This document shows positions 24,488 through 33,866 of a DNA stretch of 64,000 bases, one piece after another. The stretch covers positions 62,001 through 126,000 of the forward strand of contig CAZVYX010000002.1 in NCBI GenBank assembly GCA_964631725.1, read 5' to 3'. The position numbers were made by a program, and so were the translations under genes. How positions within the stretch are numbered: position 1 is the first letter of the stretch; each line of letters begins with the position of its first letter. This DNA comes from GCA-2731375 sp964631725. Lineage in GTDB: Bacteria > Pseudomonadota > Alphaproteobacteria > GCA-2731375. The notes below the pieces were generated by a model, which was not told the DNA's origin, did not search any database, and saw only the letters and a program-made list of their open reading frames with translations.

Positions 24488-25870
24488 GTGTCTGATCCCA
24501 TCAAACTCTCGGTCCTTGAAGTACAGTTGTTCGAACGGGACGTGATCCTGCGCATGCCCTTCCGCTTTGGCGTGACGACGCTGCGGGAAAGCCCGCAGGT
24601 CTTCGCCAGGGTCCGTATCCAGCTTACGGACGGCCGGGAAGGCTGGGGGCAGTCGGCGGAAATGCTGGCGCCGAAATGGTTCGATAAGAATCTCGACCTC
24701 AGCAACGAAGACAATTTCGATCAGCTGCGTCATGCCCTGAGTACGGCATCAAAGCTCTACCGCGCGGCGCCGGCGTCGACGGCGTTCGGTTTGTTCAGCG
24801 GCAACTACGACGATCAGATCCGCATCTGCGGCGATCGTGGCGACGGCTCGTTGGTGGCTTGCTATGGCCCGGCGGTACTGGACCGCGCTATTTTGGATGC
24901 CCTGTGCCGGCTGCACGAAGTTTCGTTCTACCAGGCGGTGCAAGCGAACCTGCCCGGCATCGAGACGGATGAATTCGCCATCGCGCCTTTTCTGGCCGGT
25001 CTGAAGCCCGCCGCGCACATCCATGCCCGGCACACCGTGGGCATGGTCGACCCGATCCGCGAGAATCCCGAACCCGTGGGCGACGGCCTGCCGGAGACAT
25101 TGGTCGATGTCATCGCTGCCTATGGCCACCGCTATTTCAAGATCAAGGTCTGCGGCGATCTGGGCGAGGATGTGAACCGGTTGCGCGATATCGCCGCCGT
25201 GCTGGATGAAAGCCCGGAAAGCTACATGATCTCCCTGGACGGTAACGAACAGTATAGCGATGTCGCCGGCGTCTCGGCCCTGATGGATGCCATCGAGGGC
25301 GATGGGCAACTGGCGCGCTTCAGCGACTCGATCCTGTTCGTGGAGCAGCCGATCTCCCGCGCCGTCGCGCTGGATGTGGATGTCTCGGCCCTGAGTGCGC
25401 GCAAGCCGGTGATCCTGGATGAATCCGATGCCTTCCTGGGCGCCTTTCCCAGGGGCCGCGCGTTGGGATACCGCGGCGTTTCATCGAAGACCTGCAAGGG
25501 CCTTTACAAATCCATCCTGAACGCGGCCCGCTGCGCCCAATGGGGGGAGGGGTATTTCATGTCGGCGGAGGATCTGACGACCCAGGCCGGCCTGTCGGTG
25601 CAACAGGATTTGGCCCTGGTCAATCTTCTGGGCATTACGCATGTGGAACGGAACGGCCATCACTATGTCAACGGCATGAACGGCGTGCCGGCGGCGGAGC
25701 AAGCGGCTTTCCTGGCGGCGCACCCGGACATGTATCACCAGGGTGATGGCGGCGTGACCCGTCTGAGCATTCGTGACGGACAGATCGCCATAGGCTCCCT
25801 GGACGGTGTCGGCTTTGCCCATGGCGCGGAGCCCGACCATGCGGCGATGCGCGAGATGCCCGATGGCTGA
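24488..25870 (+). CDS. Enolase-superfamily enzyme (mandelate racemase-like dehydratase)
   Basis: The 460-residue protein begins at a GTG. The enolase barrel is marked by FKIKV (Lys218, Lys220 of the KxK pair), the metal ligands Asp251 (SLDGNE, with Asn253 and Glu254), Glu286 (FVEQP) and Asp311-Glu312 (LDES), and a later SSKTCKG segment that supplies the opposite-face lysine. The length exceeds the usual 370-400 because of insertions in the capping domain (about 95-190). Members remove a proton alpha to a carboxylate, leading to dehydration, racemisation or cycloisomerisation. Its stop overlaps the next start by eight bases. Confidence 0.85.
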   Translation: MSDPIKLSVLEVQLFERDVILRMPFRFGVTTLRESPQVFARVRIQLTDGREGWGQSAEMLAPKWFDKNLDLSNEDNFDQLRHALSTASKLYRAAPASTAFGLFSGNYDDQIRICGDRGDGSLVACYGPAVLDRAILDALCRLHEVSFYQAVQANLPGIETDEFAIAPFLAGLKPAAHIHARHTVGMVDPIRENPEPVGDGLPETLVDVIAAYGHRYFKIKVCGDLGEDVNRLRDIAAVLDESPESYMISLDGNEQYSDVAGVSALMDAIEGDGQLARFSDSILFVEQPISRAVALDVDVSALSARKPVILDESDAFLGAFPRGRALGYRGVSSKTCKGLYKSILNAARCAQWGEGYFMSAEDLTTQAGLSVQQDLALVNLLGITHVERNGHHYVNGMNGVPAAEQAAFLAAHPDMYHQGDGGVTRLSIRDGQIAIGSLDGVGFAHGAEPDHAAMREMPDG

Positions 25871-26684
25871 TCCGGCCCGGCTGTCCATCAATCAGGCCAC
25901 GACGCAGGCACAGCACAGCCTGGCCCAGGCCATCGCCGCCTATTCCGCCGCCGGTGTCAGGGGTATTTCCGTCTGGCGGGACAAGCTGGCGGAATGCGGT
26001 TTGGATGAGGCCGTCCGCATGATCGGCGACAGTGGCCTTGGTGTCTCCGGGCTGTGTCGGGGCGGCATGTTCCCCGGCGTCGATGCGGCGTCGCGACAGG
26101 CCAATATCGACGATAATCTGGTGGCGATTGACGAGGCCGCCGCCTTGGGCGCCGATTGTGTCGTGCTGGTCGCCGGCGGCCTGCCCGATGGATCGAAGGA
26201 TCTGGCCGGAACGCGGGAGATGATCCGCGACGGTCTGGGCAGGATCCTGCCCCACGCCCGCGCCGCCGGCGTGCCCCTGGCGATTGAGCCACTGCATCCC
26301 ATGTATGCCGCCGACCGGTGCGCCATCAACACGTTGAGCCAGGCCTTGGATCTGTGCGATGAACTGGGCGAAGGTTTGGGTGTTGCGGTCGACGTTTATC
26401 ATTTGTGGTGGGACCCGGATCTGGAAAGCCAGATCGGGCGCGCCGGGGATCGCACCCTGGCTTTTCATGTTTGCGATTGGCTGGTGCCGACGACGGATTT
26501 GTTGTTGGACCGTGGCATGATGGGCGATGGGGTTATCGATATCCGGCAAATTCATGGCTGGGTCGAAAAGACCGGCTATGATGGCCTGATCGAAGTGGAA
26601 ATTTTCTCCGCCGAAAATTGGTGGAAGCGTCCGGGCGACGAGGTGATCCGCACCTGCCAGGAACGATTTGTGGAAACGGTTTAG
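25863..26684 (+). CDS. TIM-barrel sugar phosphate isomerase/epimerase-like protein
   Basis: The 273-residue protein resembles xylose-isomerase-like barrels (hydroxypyruvate isomerase, 3-dehydroshikimate dehydratase, inosose isomerase). Probable metal ligands are the glutamate in LAIEPLHPMY (about residue 142), the Asp/His in VDVYHLWWD (about 178-184) and the C-terminal glutamate in IEVEIFS. It could isomerise or epimerise a keto-sugar or inosose. The ATG is embedded in the last nine bases of the enolase-superfamily gene, implying coupled translation. Confidence 0.82.
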   Translation: MADPARLSINQATTQAQHSLAQAIAAYSAAGVRGISVWRDKLAECGLDEAVRMIGDSGLGVSGLCRGGMFPGVDAASRQANIDDNLVAIDEAAALGADCVVLVAGGLPDGSKDLAGTREMIRDGLGRILPHARAAGVPLAIEPLHPMYAADRCAINTLSQALDLCDELGEGLGVAVDVYHLWWDPDLESQIGRAGDRTLAFHVCDWLVPTTDLLLDRGMMGDGVIDIRQIHGWVEKTGYDGLIEVEIFSAENWWKRPGDEVIRTCQERFVETV

Positions 26685-26700
26685 GAAAGAGGGCAACGCA

Positions 26701-27483
26701 ATGGCGGTCATTGAGAACATAACCAAGAAGAAACTCGAGGCCGGGGAGGTTTCCCTTGGCATGGGCGTGCGTCTGGCGCGCGGTGTCGAGATCGCCAAGA
26801 TCGCCAAGGTTTGCGGTTGCGATTGGCTGTTTATCGATATGGAACACAGCCCCCTGTCCCTGGAAACCGTGGCGGATATCACCGTGGCCGGGTTGGACGC
26901 GGGCTGTACCCCCATCGTCCGCGCTTCCACGCATTTGCGCCATCATGCCAGCCGGCCCCTTGATGCCGGCGCCCAGGGCATCGTCGTGCCTCATATCGAT
27001 ACGGCGGAGGAAGCCCGGCAGGTGGTCGAACAATGCCTCTATCCGCCCATCGGCCATCGTTCCCTGGCGGGTGGCGCGGCGATCCTGGAATACGAGGCCT
27101 TGCCCATGGCCGAGGCGGCGAAACTGATCAACGAGAACCTGCTGGTGACCGTGATGTTGGAAAGCCCCGAGGCGATCGCCAACGCTGACGAGATCGCCGC
27201 CGTCGATGGCGTGGATGTGTTGTTGATGGGCACCAACGATCTTTGCGCGGAAATGGGCATTCCAGGGCAATACGGCCACGAAGACGTGGTCGCGGCCTAT
27301 GACGCGATGATCTCGGCCTGCCGCAACAATGGCAAGCACCCAGGGATGGGTGGCGTCTATAACGAGTTGGCGGAGAAATATATCCAGATGGGCGCGCGCT
27401 TTGTGCTGGGCGGCAGTGATCTCTCCTTCCTGATGTCGGCGGCCAAACAACGCGCGGCATATCTGCACGGCATCGATTTATAA
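26701..27483 (+). CDS. HpcH/HpaI family aldolase (2-keto-3-deoxy acid type)
   Basis: The 260-residue protein matches the class II HpaI/GarL aldolases: the N-terminal GVRLARGVEIAK, FIDMEHSPL with catalytic His49, the metal-binding glutamate in VMLESPEA (about 154) and Asp in GTNDLCAE (about 180). Such enzymes split 2-keto-3-deoxy acids into pyruvate and an aldehyde, a fitting last step after dehydrogenation and dehydration. The start at 26701 has AGAGGG eight bases upstream. It is the final gene of the operon; no clear terminator follows. Confidence 0.9.
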   Translation: MAVIENITKKKLEAGEVSLGMGVRLARGVEIAKIAKVCGCDWLFIDMEHSPLSLETVADITVAGLDAGCTPIVRASTHLRHHASRPLDAGAQGIVVPHIDTAEEARQVVEQCLYPPIGHRSLAGGAAILEYEALPMAEAAKLINENLLVTVMLESPEAIANADEIAAVDGVDVLLMGTNDLCAEMGIPGQYGHEDVVAAYDAMISACRNNGKHPGMGGVYNELAEKYIQMGARFVLGGSDLSFLMSAAKQRAAYLHGIDL

Positions 27484-27508
27484 ACCGGTATCTGCTAGCG
27501 TTACGGCC

Positions 27509-27757
27509 ATGAGTGCGTTCCTGCTAATCTGGCTGCTATCGACCCTTACGGTCGTGGCGGCGGTGTATTTGGTGAAAAGCCTGCGTCATCGCGAATTCTG
27601 CCGTGCGAGTGATTTTCACTGGCCGGGGCTGATCGTCATCGCGCTCATTATGGGTGCCGTCCCGGCCTTCACCTATGACAACCTGTCATCACGTTCCGTT
27701 CAGGTGCCGGACGGGGTCGCCGAGCGGCCAAAGATCGAAAACCCCGCTAAAGACTAG
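27509..27757 (+). CDS. Small two-span membrane protein (82 aa)
   Basis: An 82-residue protein has a hydrophobic N-terminal segment (FLLIWLLSTLTVVAAVYLV, residues 4-22) and a second one (LIVIALIMGAVPAFTYD), joined by a short basic loop, with an acidic hydrophilic tail of about 25 residues. No family is recognised. It starts 25 bases after the aldolase gene without a strong Shine-Dalgarno and may be read from the same transcript or independently. Codon usage is like the neighbours, so it is probably real. Confidence 0.6.
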   Translation: MSAFLLIWLLSTLTVVAAVYLVKSLRHREFCRASDFHWPGLIVIALIMGAVPAFTYDNLSSRSVQVPDGVAERPKIENPAKD

Positions 27758-27946
27758 GCGATTTCGCAATTGTTTGGTTTCGCCTCGTGCTGGCCCATGG
27801 CCATTGGCTCCAGCCAAAATACTGGCAATGCGGCGGGACCGGCCGATATTGCCTTGAAGGAATAGCGATAGACATTATGTCAATTTGATGGATCACATCA
27901 GCGAATACTTGTAGGCTGTGCAGTATTCTACGCCAGGGTGGGGACG

Positions 27947-30900
27947 ATGGCGCATGATGTTGGGGAGTGGCTGGAAGGGTTGGGGCTCGGCGAATATGCC
28001 GGGAAATTTGTTGCGAACGGCGTTGATTTTCGTGCTCTTCCACATTTGACCGAGAATGATTTACGAGAACTTGGTGTCCTGCTGGGACATCGTTGGATCT
28101 TGCTGGCCGCCATTGATGCCTTGCAGGAGAAGCAGAGCTTCCAACAGCCGGTGGAGCCGCCGTCGGAAACGTTGCTGCCGGGCGACGCCGAACGCCGCCA
28201 GTTGACGGTATTGTTCTGTGATATCGTCGCTTCTACTGAGCTGTCCGTGGCGCTGGACCCAGAGGAATTGCGTGATGTCATCCGGCGCTACCAGAACACC
28301 GTGTCGCGCGAGGTGGCGCGCTTTGATGGTCATGTCGCCAAATTTATGGGCGATGGAGTGCTGGTCTATTTCGGTTATCCCGTGGCGCATGAGGACGATG
28401 CGGCGAGAGGGGTGCGCGCCGGCCTTGCGATCACGGAGGCGATCGGGGCAGTACAGGTTCCAACCCAATCGGAGCGGCGTAATCTCGCCGTAAGGATCGG
28501 CATCAATACCGGTCTGGTGGTAGCCGGCGATATCGGCAGCGACGAAGGGCGTGAAGAGATGGCGATCGTCGGCATGACACCGAACATTGCCGCCCGCCTT
28601 CAAGGTCTGGCCGCGCCGAACACGGTATTGGTCGGCGCCGACACATATCGGCTGACCCTGGACCAGTTTGACTTCGAGGACATGGGCCGTAAGCAACTCA
28701 AGGGCGTGGCCGGCCCGGTTGCCACCTATAGGGCGCGCGGCGAGACCGATTTTGTTAGCCGTTTCGAGGCCCGTGCGATCGGCGGGTTGAGCCCGCTGGT
28801 TGGCCGCCAAATGGAAATGGAACTCCTCGCCTCGCGCTGGCAGACCACCGAGCGCGGCAGGGGTCAAGTTGTCCTGCTGACCGGCGAGGCCGGCATTGGA
28901 AAATCCCGGATCGCGCAGGCGCACTGGGAGAGAATTCGTGGCGAGCCCCACATCCATATCCGCTGCCAGTGCTCGCCATTCTATTCTAATGCCGCGCTAT
29001 ACCCATTCATCCGCCATATTTCACGGGCCGCGCATTACGAGCGTGATGACAGCGACGAGCAGAAACTGGACAAGCTCGAAGCGCTACTCGTCAATTCGAC
29101 GGACAAATTGAAGTCAGACCTGCCGCTGATCGCTTCGCTGTTGTCGGTCGCCGGCGGTGAGCGCTATCCGCTGCCAAAGCTGAGCTCGGATCAGCAAAAG
29201 CATAGAACCCTAGTGGCATTGGCAGATCAGCTTATCGGACTTTCAAGCCGGCAAAATGTGCTGCTCGTCGTGGAAGATGTCAATTGGGTGGATCCGACTT
29301 CGGTGGAACTCCTCACCCTGATTATTTCCCGGGTGCGCAACGCCCCGATATTTGTCCTCATTACCTTTCGTCCGGGCTTCGATCCGCCATGGATCGGGCA
29401 ACCCCACATTACCGAGATGGTGATCGACCGGTTGGATCGGGACGAGAGCCATCAGTTGCTCGAACAGGTGCCGGGCGGTGCCGGCTTGAGCGAAAATATG
29501 AAGGACCGGATTGTCGCGAAAACCGACGGCGTGCCACTTTATGTCGAGGAACTCACCCGGACGGTGATCGCCGCGCACTCTTCCAGCGGTGAGGTTGCGG
29601 ATATGCCGGAAGAATTCGAACCATCGCTGACCTTGCCGGCATCGTTGCAGGATTCGTTGATGGCCAGGCTTGATCAGGTCGGCCCGGCGAAAGGGGTGGC
29701 GCAAATTGCGGCGATTGTCGGGCGGGAATTCCCGGCTGAACTTCTGGCCGAACTTTACGATGGCCGGAAAGAAGACCTCGATGCCGCGCTCAAGGTGCTG
29801 CTGGGTACGGGCCTGGTCTTTCGACGTGGCGAGGGCGGCGCGGGGCCCTATGTTTTCAGGCATGCCCTCATTCAGGATTCGGCATACGAGAGTTTGCTCA
29901 AGGCAGACCGTCGTGATCTTCACGCTCGATTGGGACACATCCTGGAGAACCGTTATGCTGAATTGGCGGAAATGGAGCCGGAGCTCCTGGCACATCATTT
30001 CTCTTTGGCCGACCTGCCGGAACCGGCCTTGCGCTACCTGGCCCTGGCTGGCCGCCGCGCTTTTGCCCGTTCGGCCAACACGGAATCGGTGGCGCACGTT
30101 ACGAACGGACTGGCGATCCTGAAAAAACTGCCTGAAAGCGAAGACCGGGCGCGGCTTGAACTGCAGTTTCAGATCATTCTTGGCGCCGCAAGCTGGTCCA
30201 GCAGTGGATTTGCCTCCGAGGAAGTGGAACGGGCCTTTCTGCGGGCACGAGATCTTTGTGACGGGGTCGGAACGGACGAACAACTGCTGGATATTCTTCG
30301 CGGCCTCTATGGTTGTTACTACGCCCGCGGCAACCTTGCCCGGGGTTGGGAGCAGGCAGAACAAGTCATGGCCGTCGCGCGCCGGACCGGCGCCCCGGGT
30401 GTCAGCATGCTGGGGCACATGTTGCGCGGCCACATGATGTTTTGGCGCGGCGAATTCCCGGCGGCGCGTCAGGAGCTCGAGGCCGCCCTGGAGCTATACG
30501 ACCCGGTGGAACAGAGCACTAAACTGCTGTCGACCCAGATCGACCCGCGCGTCAATACCCTCCTACATCTCTGCTGGACCTTGTGGATGCTTGGCTACCC
30601 GGATCAGGCGTTGCGGCGATGTAATGAGTCCCTCGACGCCGCGCGGACGGTGGGGCAGCCATTTACCCTTGCCATGGCCCTGTTTTGGACCTGCGCGACG
30701 TTTCATTGCTGTGGCCGGCGCGCCGAGACAAAACGCTATACGCGCGAATTGCGGGAAGTTACGACCGAAAGCAACATCGCGTTTCTCGGTACCACGGCAT
30801 CGGTGCTGGAAGGCCATGCCATGATCGAACGGCAGGAGTATGAAGCCGGTCTAGCCCGTATCACCCAGGCGTTCCAGGAGTTCCAGGCGCAAAGCGCGGG

Positions 30901-31312
30901 CTTGGGCCGACCTTGGGCGATGTCATTGCCAGCGGTGGCGCTGGGGCAGGTCGGCAAGGCCGAACAGGGCTTGGCGCTGTTGGCGGGGGCATTCGCGACG
31001 GTCGAAGCACAGGGTGAGCGCATGTGGGAGGCTGAGCTGCACCGGTTGAAGGGCGAATTGTTGCAATCGGGCGCCGCGCCTGACGAGACGGTGGCGGAGA
31101 CGTCTCTGCGCGCGGCGATCAAGACCGCCGCCGGGCAGGGCGCCAAGTCCTTGGAACTTCGCGCCGCCATCAGCCTGGCGCGTCTGTTGCGGCGCCGTGG
31201 CGATACGGATCAGGCGCACAGTCTGCTTCGGGACGTTCACGACTGGTTTGAAGAGGGGCTCGATACCGCCGACGTGTTAGAGGCGGCGGAGTTATTGGGG
31301 GAACTGGTCTGA
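27947..31312 (+). CDS. SAM domain - class III nucleotidyl cyclase - AAA ATPase - TPR protein
   Basis: The 1121-residue protein has four parts. Residues 3-62 form a SAM domain (VGEWLEGLGLGEYAGKF, then LRELGVLLGHRWILL). Residues 84-265 are a class III cyclase with metal aspartates Asp92 (FCDIV) and Asp136 (MGDGVLVYFG), adenine-specifying Lys132, and NIAARLQ containing the transition-state Asn and Arg, so it looks active as an adenylate cyclase. Residues about 285-520 are an AAA/STAND ATPase with Walker A GEAGIGKS (about 312-319) and LVVEDVNW as Walker B. The rest is TPR-like helices. This resembles the large soluble cyclases of rhizobia. The ATG follows AGGGTGGGG; a GTG at 27938 is possible. 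Confidence 0.9.
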   Translation: MAHDVGEWLEGLGLGEYAGKFVANGVDFRALPHLTENDLRELGVLLGHRWILLAAIDALQEKQSFQQPVEPPSETLLPGDAERRQLTVLFCDIVASTELSVALDPEELRDVIRRYQNTVSREVARFDGHVAKFMGDGVLVYFGYPVAHEDDAARGVRAGLAITEAIGAVQVPTQSERRNLAVRIGINTGLVVAGDIGSDEGREEMAIVGMTPNIAARLQGLAAPNTVLVGADTYRLTLDQFDFEDMGRKQLKGVAGPVATYRARGETDFVSRFEARAIGGLSPLVGRQMEMELLASRWQTTERGRGQVVLLTGEAGIGKSRIAQAHWERIRGEPHIHIRCQCSPFYSNAALYPFIRHISRAAHYERDDSDEQKLDKLEALLVNSTDKLKSDLPLIASLLSVAGGERYPLPKLSSDQQKHRTLVALADQLIGLSSRQNVLLVVEDVNWVDPTSVELLTLIISRVRNAPIFVLITFRPGFDPPWIGQPHITEMVIDRLDRDESHQLLEQVPGGAGLSENMKDRIVAKTDGVPLYVEELTRTVIAAHSSSGEVADMPEEFEPSLTLPASLQDSLMARLDQVGPAKGVAQIAAIVGREFPAELLAELYDGRKEDLDAALKVLLGTGLVFRRGEGGAGPYVFRHALIQDSAYESLLKADRRDLHARLGHILENRYAELAEMEPELLAHHFSLADLPEPALRYLALAGRRAFARSANTESVAHVTNGLAILKKLPESEDRARLELQFQIILGAASWSSSGFASEEVERAFLRARDLCDGVGTDEQLLDILRGLYGCYYARGNLARGWEQAEQVMAVARRTGAPGVSMLGHMLRGHMMFWRGEFPAARQELEAALELYDPVEQSTKLLSTQIDPRVNTLLHLCWTLWMLGYPDQALRRCNESLDAARTVGQPFTLAMALFWTCATFHCCGRRAETKRYTRELREVTTESNIAFLGTTASVLEGHAMIERQEYEAGLARITQAFQEFQAQSAGLGRPWAMSLPAVALGQVGKAEQGLALLAGAFATVEAQGERMWEAELHRLKGELLQSGAAPDETVAETSLRAAIKTAAGQGAKSLELRAAISLARLLRRRGDTDQAHSLLRDVHDWFEEGLDTADVLEAAELLGELV

Positions 31313-31353
31313 CGCCAGCAAATGACCGGGCCACGGAAACGGGGAGGGGTGCA

Positions 31354-32763
31354 ATGGCGAATGGTGATACTGGCAAAATGTTCGAGCCGTTGACGATCAA
31401 CGGCGTGACATTCTCCAACAGGCTGTTGCGCTCCTCGGTCGGCGGGCGCACGGCCGGTTATGACGGCACCGTCACGGACGTCTGGAAGAACTTCGAGAAA
31501 AGGTTCGCCGACGGCGGTGTCGGCGGCATCATATCGACGACATTCAACGTCAACAGACACAGAAAGACGCCCCTGGAGTACCCGCCGATCAGCGAAGACA
31601 AATATGTTGCCCCGCTGGCGAGGTTCATCACGGAAATCAAGAGCAAGAACACTTGCAAATATCTAATCCAAATCGGCGATCCGGGGCATGCCACGCAAAC
31701 TGGTCTTTTTCCGGAAAAGGAAGATTCGCATTCATCCTCGTGGGGTTTTGACCTGCTGTATGGTTACAACAATACGCGGACACGGATGAGCGGTGAGGAA
31801 ATACAAAGCGCAATTGACGATTTCGCCAATGCCGCCAAACGCGTCCAAGATGCCGGCGCCGACGGCATCGAGCTTACGGCGGCCAAGGGTTATCTCATTC
31901 ATCAATTCCTGAACCCTGGTTTCAACAGACGAAAGGATGAATGGGGCGGCTCGGCCGACAAACGGTTTCGGCTGTTGAAACTGATTACCGAGGCGGTGCG
32001 CGAGAAGGTTGGCAAGGATTTCCTGTTCGGCATCCGTTTGGCGGCGGCGGACTACAACTACCTGCCCCTGCAAAGCTTCATCTTCAGATGTCCGTGGGTG
32101 TTTCCCCTGAAGCACCATTTCATGGGAAATTCGCTTGAGCAGATGCTGGAATACGCTAGAGATTTGAAGGAGATCCCGGTCGATTTCCTGCATGTCGTAT
32201 CCGGATTCGGTTTCCCAAGCCCGCGCGTGACGCCGGGCAAATTTCCGCTGGCGGAAGCAAAAATGGTGCTCAACGCGACGCGCCACCTCAGCCTGAAGGC
32301 CTGTGTGCGGTCGACGGTGCTGAATGCGACGCCGGAATTCATCGCCTCTCCCCTAGCCAATATCGGTTGGCGGCGGCATCAGGGCATCAATCTCGATTTT
32401 GCCGCCCGCTTCAAGCAGGAGATCGGTTTGCCGATCATCGCCAATGGCGGCTTTCAGGACCGCGAATTCATTGAAGGCGCTCTGGTTGACGAGAAATGCG
32501 ACATGGTCTCCATGGCCCGCGCCCTGATCGCCCGGCCAGATCTGGTCAAGGAATTCGAACAAGGCGGAAGCGGATCCGAATTGGGCAAGCCCTGTACTTA
32601 TTGCAACCGCTGCGCGGCGCGAACCGTGACCAGTCCGCTAGGCTGTTACGATCCAGGGCGTTTCGACGATTCAATGGAAATAATGCGGGCGCAGATCATG
32701 GATTGGAACCGCCACGACGATGCCAAGGACACTGAATGCGTGTCGCCGATAGAGGCGGAATAG
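31354..32763 (+). CDS. NADH:flavin oxidoreductase (OYE family) with C-terminal Fe-S cysteines
   Basis: The 469-residue protein is an FMN barrel of the Old Yellow Enzyme class (FEPLTINGVTFSNRLLRSSV at the start, NPGFNRRKDEWGGS around residue 190, IANGGFQDREF and ALIARPDLV near the end). It ends in a C-x2-C-x2-C-x10-C pattern (Cys414, 417, 420, 431) that would hold a 4Fe-4S cluster, but there is no FAD/NAD domain after it, unlike the gene at 7128-9185. A separate electron donor is therefore needed. It has an unusual insertion with several aromatics around residues 230-260. A strong Shine-Dalgarno GGGGAGGGG precedes it, 41 bases after the cyclase stop. The substrate is unknown. Confidence 0.85.
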   Translation: MANGDTGKMFEPLTINGVTFSNRLLRSSVGGRTAGYDGTVTDVWKNFEKRFADGGVGGIISTTFNVNRHRKTPLEYPPISEDKYVAPLARFITEIKSKNTCKYLIQIGDPGHATQTGLFPEKEDSHSSSWGFDLLYGYNNTRTRMSGEEIQSAIDDFANAAKRVQDAGADGIELTAAKGYLIHQFLNPGFNRRKDEWGGSADKRFRLLKLITEAVREKVGKDFLFGIRLAAADYNYLPLQSFIFRCPWVFPLKHHFMGNSLEQMLEYARDLKEIPVDFLHVVSGFGFPSPRVTPGKFPLAEAKMVLNATRHLSLKACVRSTVLNATPEFIASPLANIGWRRHQGINLDFAARFKQEIGLPIIANGGFQDREFIEGALVDEKCDMVSMARALIARPDLVKEFEQGGSGSELGKPCTYCNRCAARTVTSPLGCYDPGRFDDSMEIMRAQIMDWNRHDDAKDTECVSPIEAE

Positions 32764-32774
32764 AGTATGCCAAT

Positions 32775-33866
32775 TTAACCTTGCCTGCTTCGGTCCACCG
32801 CCATGGCCTTGATCATGGCGTGCACCTTGCGGCCCGGTACGATGTCCAGCTCCCGCTGGGAGCGTTTGGTGATGCGGGCCCATAGCGGTGTGCCGATGTC
32901 GATCAGCACATCCACTTGCGGGCCGTCGTCCTCGCCCACTTCGATTACTTCGCCGGCGAAGACGTTCAGGACGCTGACTCCGGTTGGCGGTTCCAGGGCC
33001 AGGCTGACATCACGGGCATGCACGCGGATGCGCAGCGGACTGCCGATGGCCAGATCCACATGCGGCAGCCATAGGTCGCCGCCTGGAAAGGACAGCCGGG
33101 TCAGGCGGTCCTGGCTGTCTAGTTCCGCCACCGTCGTGGTCAGGACGGCGCCGGCGTCCCAGCGTCCGGTCAGGGGGCGCAGGTCCAGGCGCGCGTTGAT
33201 CTCGTCCACTGGTCCCTGGGCGACGACAGCGCCCCGGGACATGACGATCAACTGATCGGCCAGGCGCACGATCTCGTCCATGTTGTGGGAGACATAGACG
33301 ATGGAGATGTCGAACTCGCGCCGCAATTCTTCAATGAAGGGCAGGATCTCGGCCCGCCGCGGGGCATCGAGGTTGGCCAGGGGCTCATCCATCAGCAGCA
33401 AACGCGGTGCGGCGAGGATGGCGCGGCCGATAGCGACCCTTTGCCGCTCCCCACCCGACAGGGTCCGAGGCCGCCGCGTCAGCAACGGCTCCAGCGCCAG
33501 CAGGCTGACCACGGCATCGTAATCGACCCGTGCGATCCCCTCGGGCACCAGGCGCCGGCCATAGGACAGATTTCCCGCCACGGTCATATGGGGGAACAGG
33601 CGGCTTTCCTGAAAAACATAACCCAGGCGCCGTTGCTCCGGCGCCAGATTGATACCCTGGGCACCGTCGAACAGGACATCGCCCTGCACTATGATGCGGC
33701 CCTGGGTAGGGCTCTCCAGACCGGCCAGCATATTGACCAGGGAGGTCTTGCCCGCGCCCGAGGGGCCGAACAGGGCGGTGATCCCGGCGTCGGCCCGGAA
33801 CGCCGCCGTGATCTCGAAATCGCCAACCTTGGCTTTCAGGTCCACATCCAGGTTTACCTCTGGCAT
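32775..33866 (-). CDS. modC: Molybdate ABC transporter ATP-binding protein
   Basis: The 363-residue ATPase has Walker A GPSGAGKTS (about residues 36-44), signature LSGGERQRVAIGRAI and Walker B LLLMDEPLANLD. The C-terminal 140 residues form a TOBE/Mop-type molybdate-binding domain, which distinguishes ModC from shorter ATPases. It energises high-affinity molybdate uptake with ModA and ModB. The start is in a TGATG overlap with the modB stop. The gene converges with the oxidoreductase gene at 32763. Confidence 0.93.
   Translation of the reverse strand: MPEVNLDVDLKAKVGDFEITAAFRADAGITALFGPSGAGKTSLVNMLAGLESPTQGRIIVQGDVLFDGAQGINLAPEQRRLGYVFQESRLFPHMTVAGNLSYGRRLVPEGIARVDYDAVVSLLALEPLLTRRPRTLSGGERQRVAIGRAILAAPRLLLMDEPLANLDAPRRAEILPFIEELRREFDISIVYVSHNMDEIVRLADQLIVMSRGAVVAQGPVDEINARLDLRPLTGRWDAGAVLTTTVAELDSQDRLTRLSFPGGDLWLPHVDLAIGSPLRIRVHARDVSLALEPPTGVSVLNVFAGEVIEVGEDDGPQVDVLIDIGTPLWARITKRSQRELDIVPGRKVHAMIKAMAVDRSRQG

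Noticed and set aside
25668..26930. 420-codon minus-strand frame across three plus-strand genes
   Set aside because: It crosses gene borders in an operon with clear enzyme motifs, so it is a compositional artefact.
29243..30433. 396-codon minus-strand frame opposite the cyclase gene
   Set aside because: Shadow of the AAA/TPR region, without homology or start signal.
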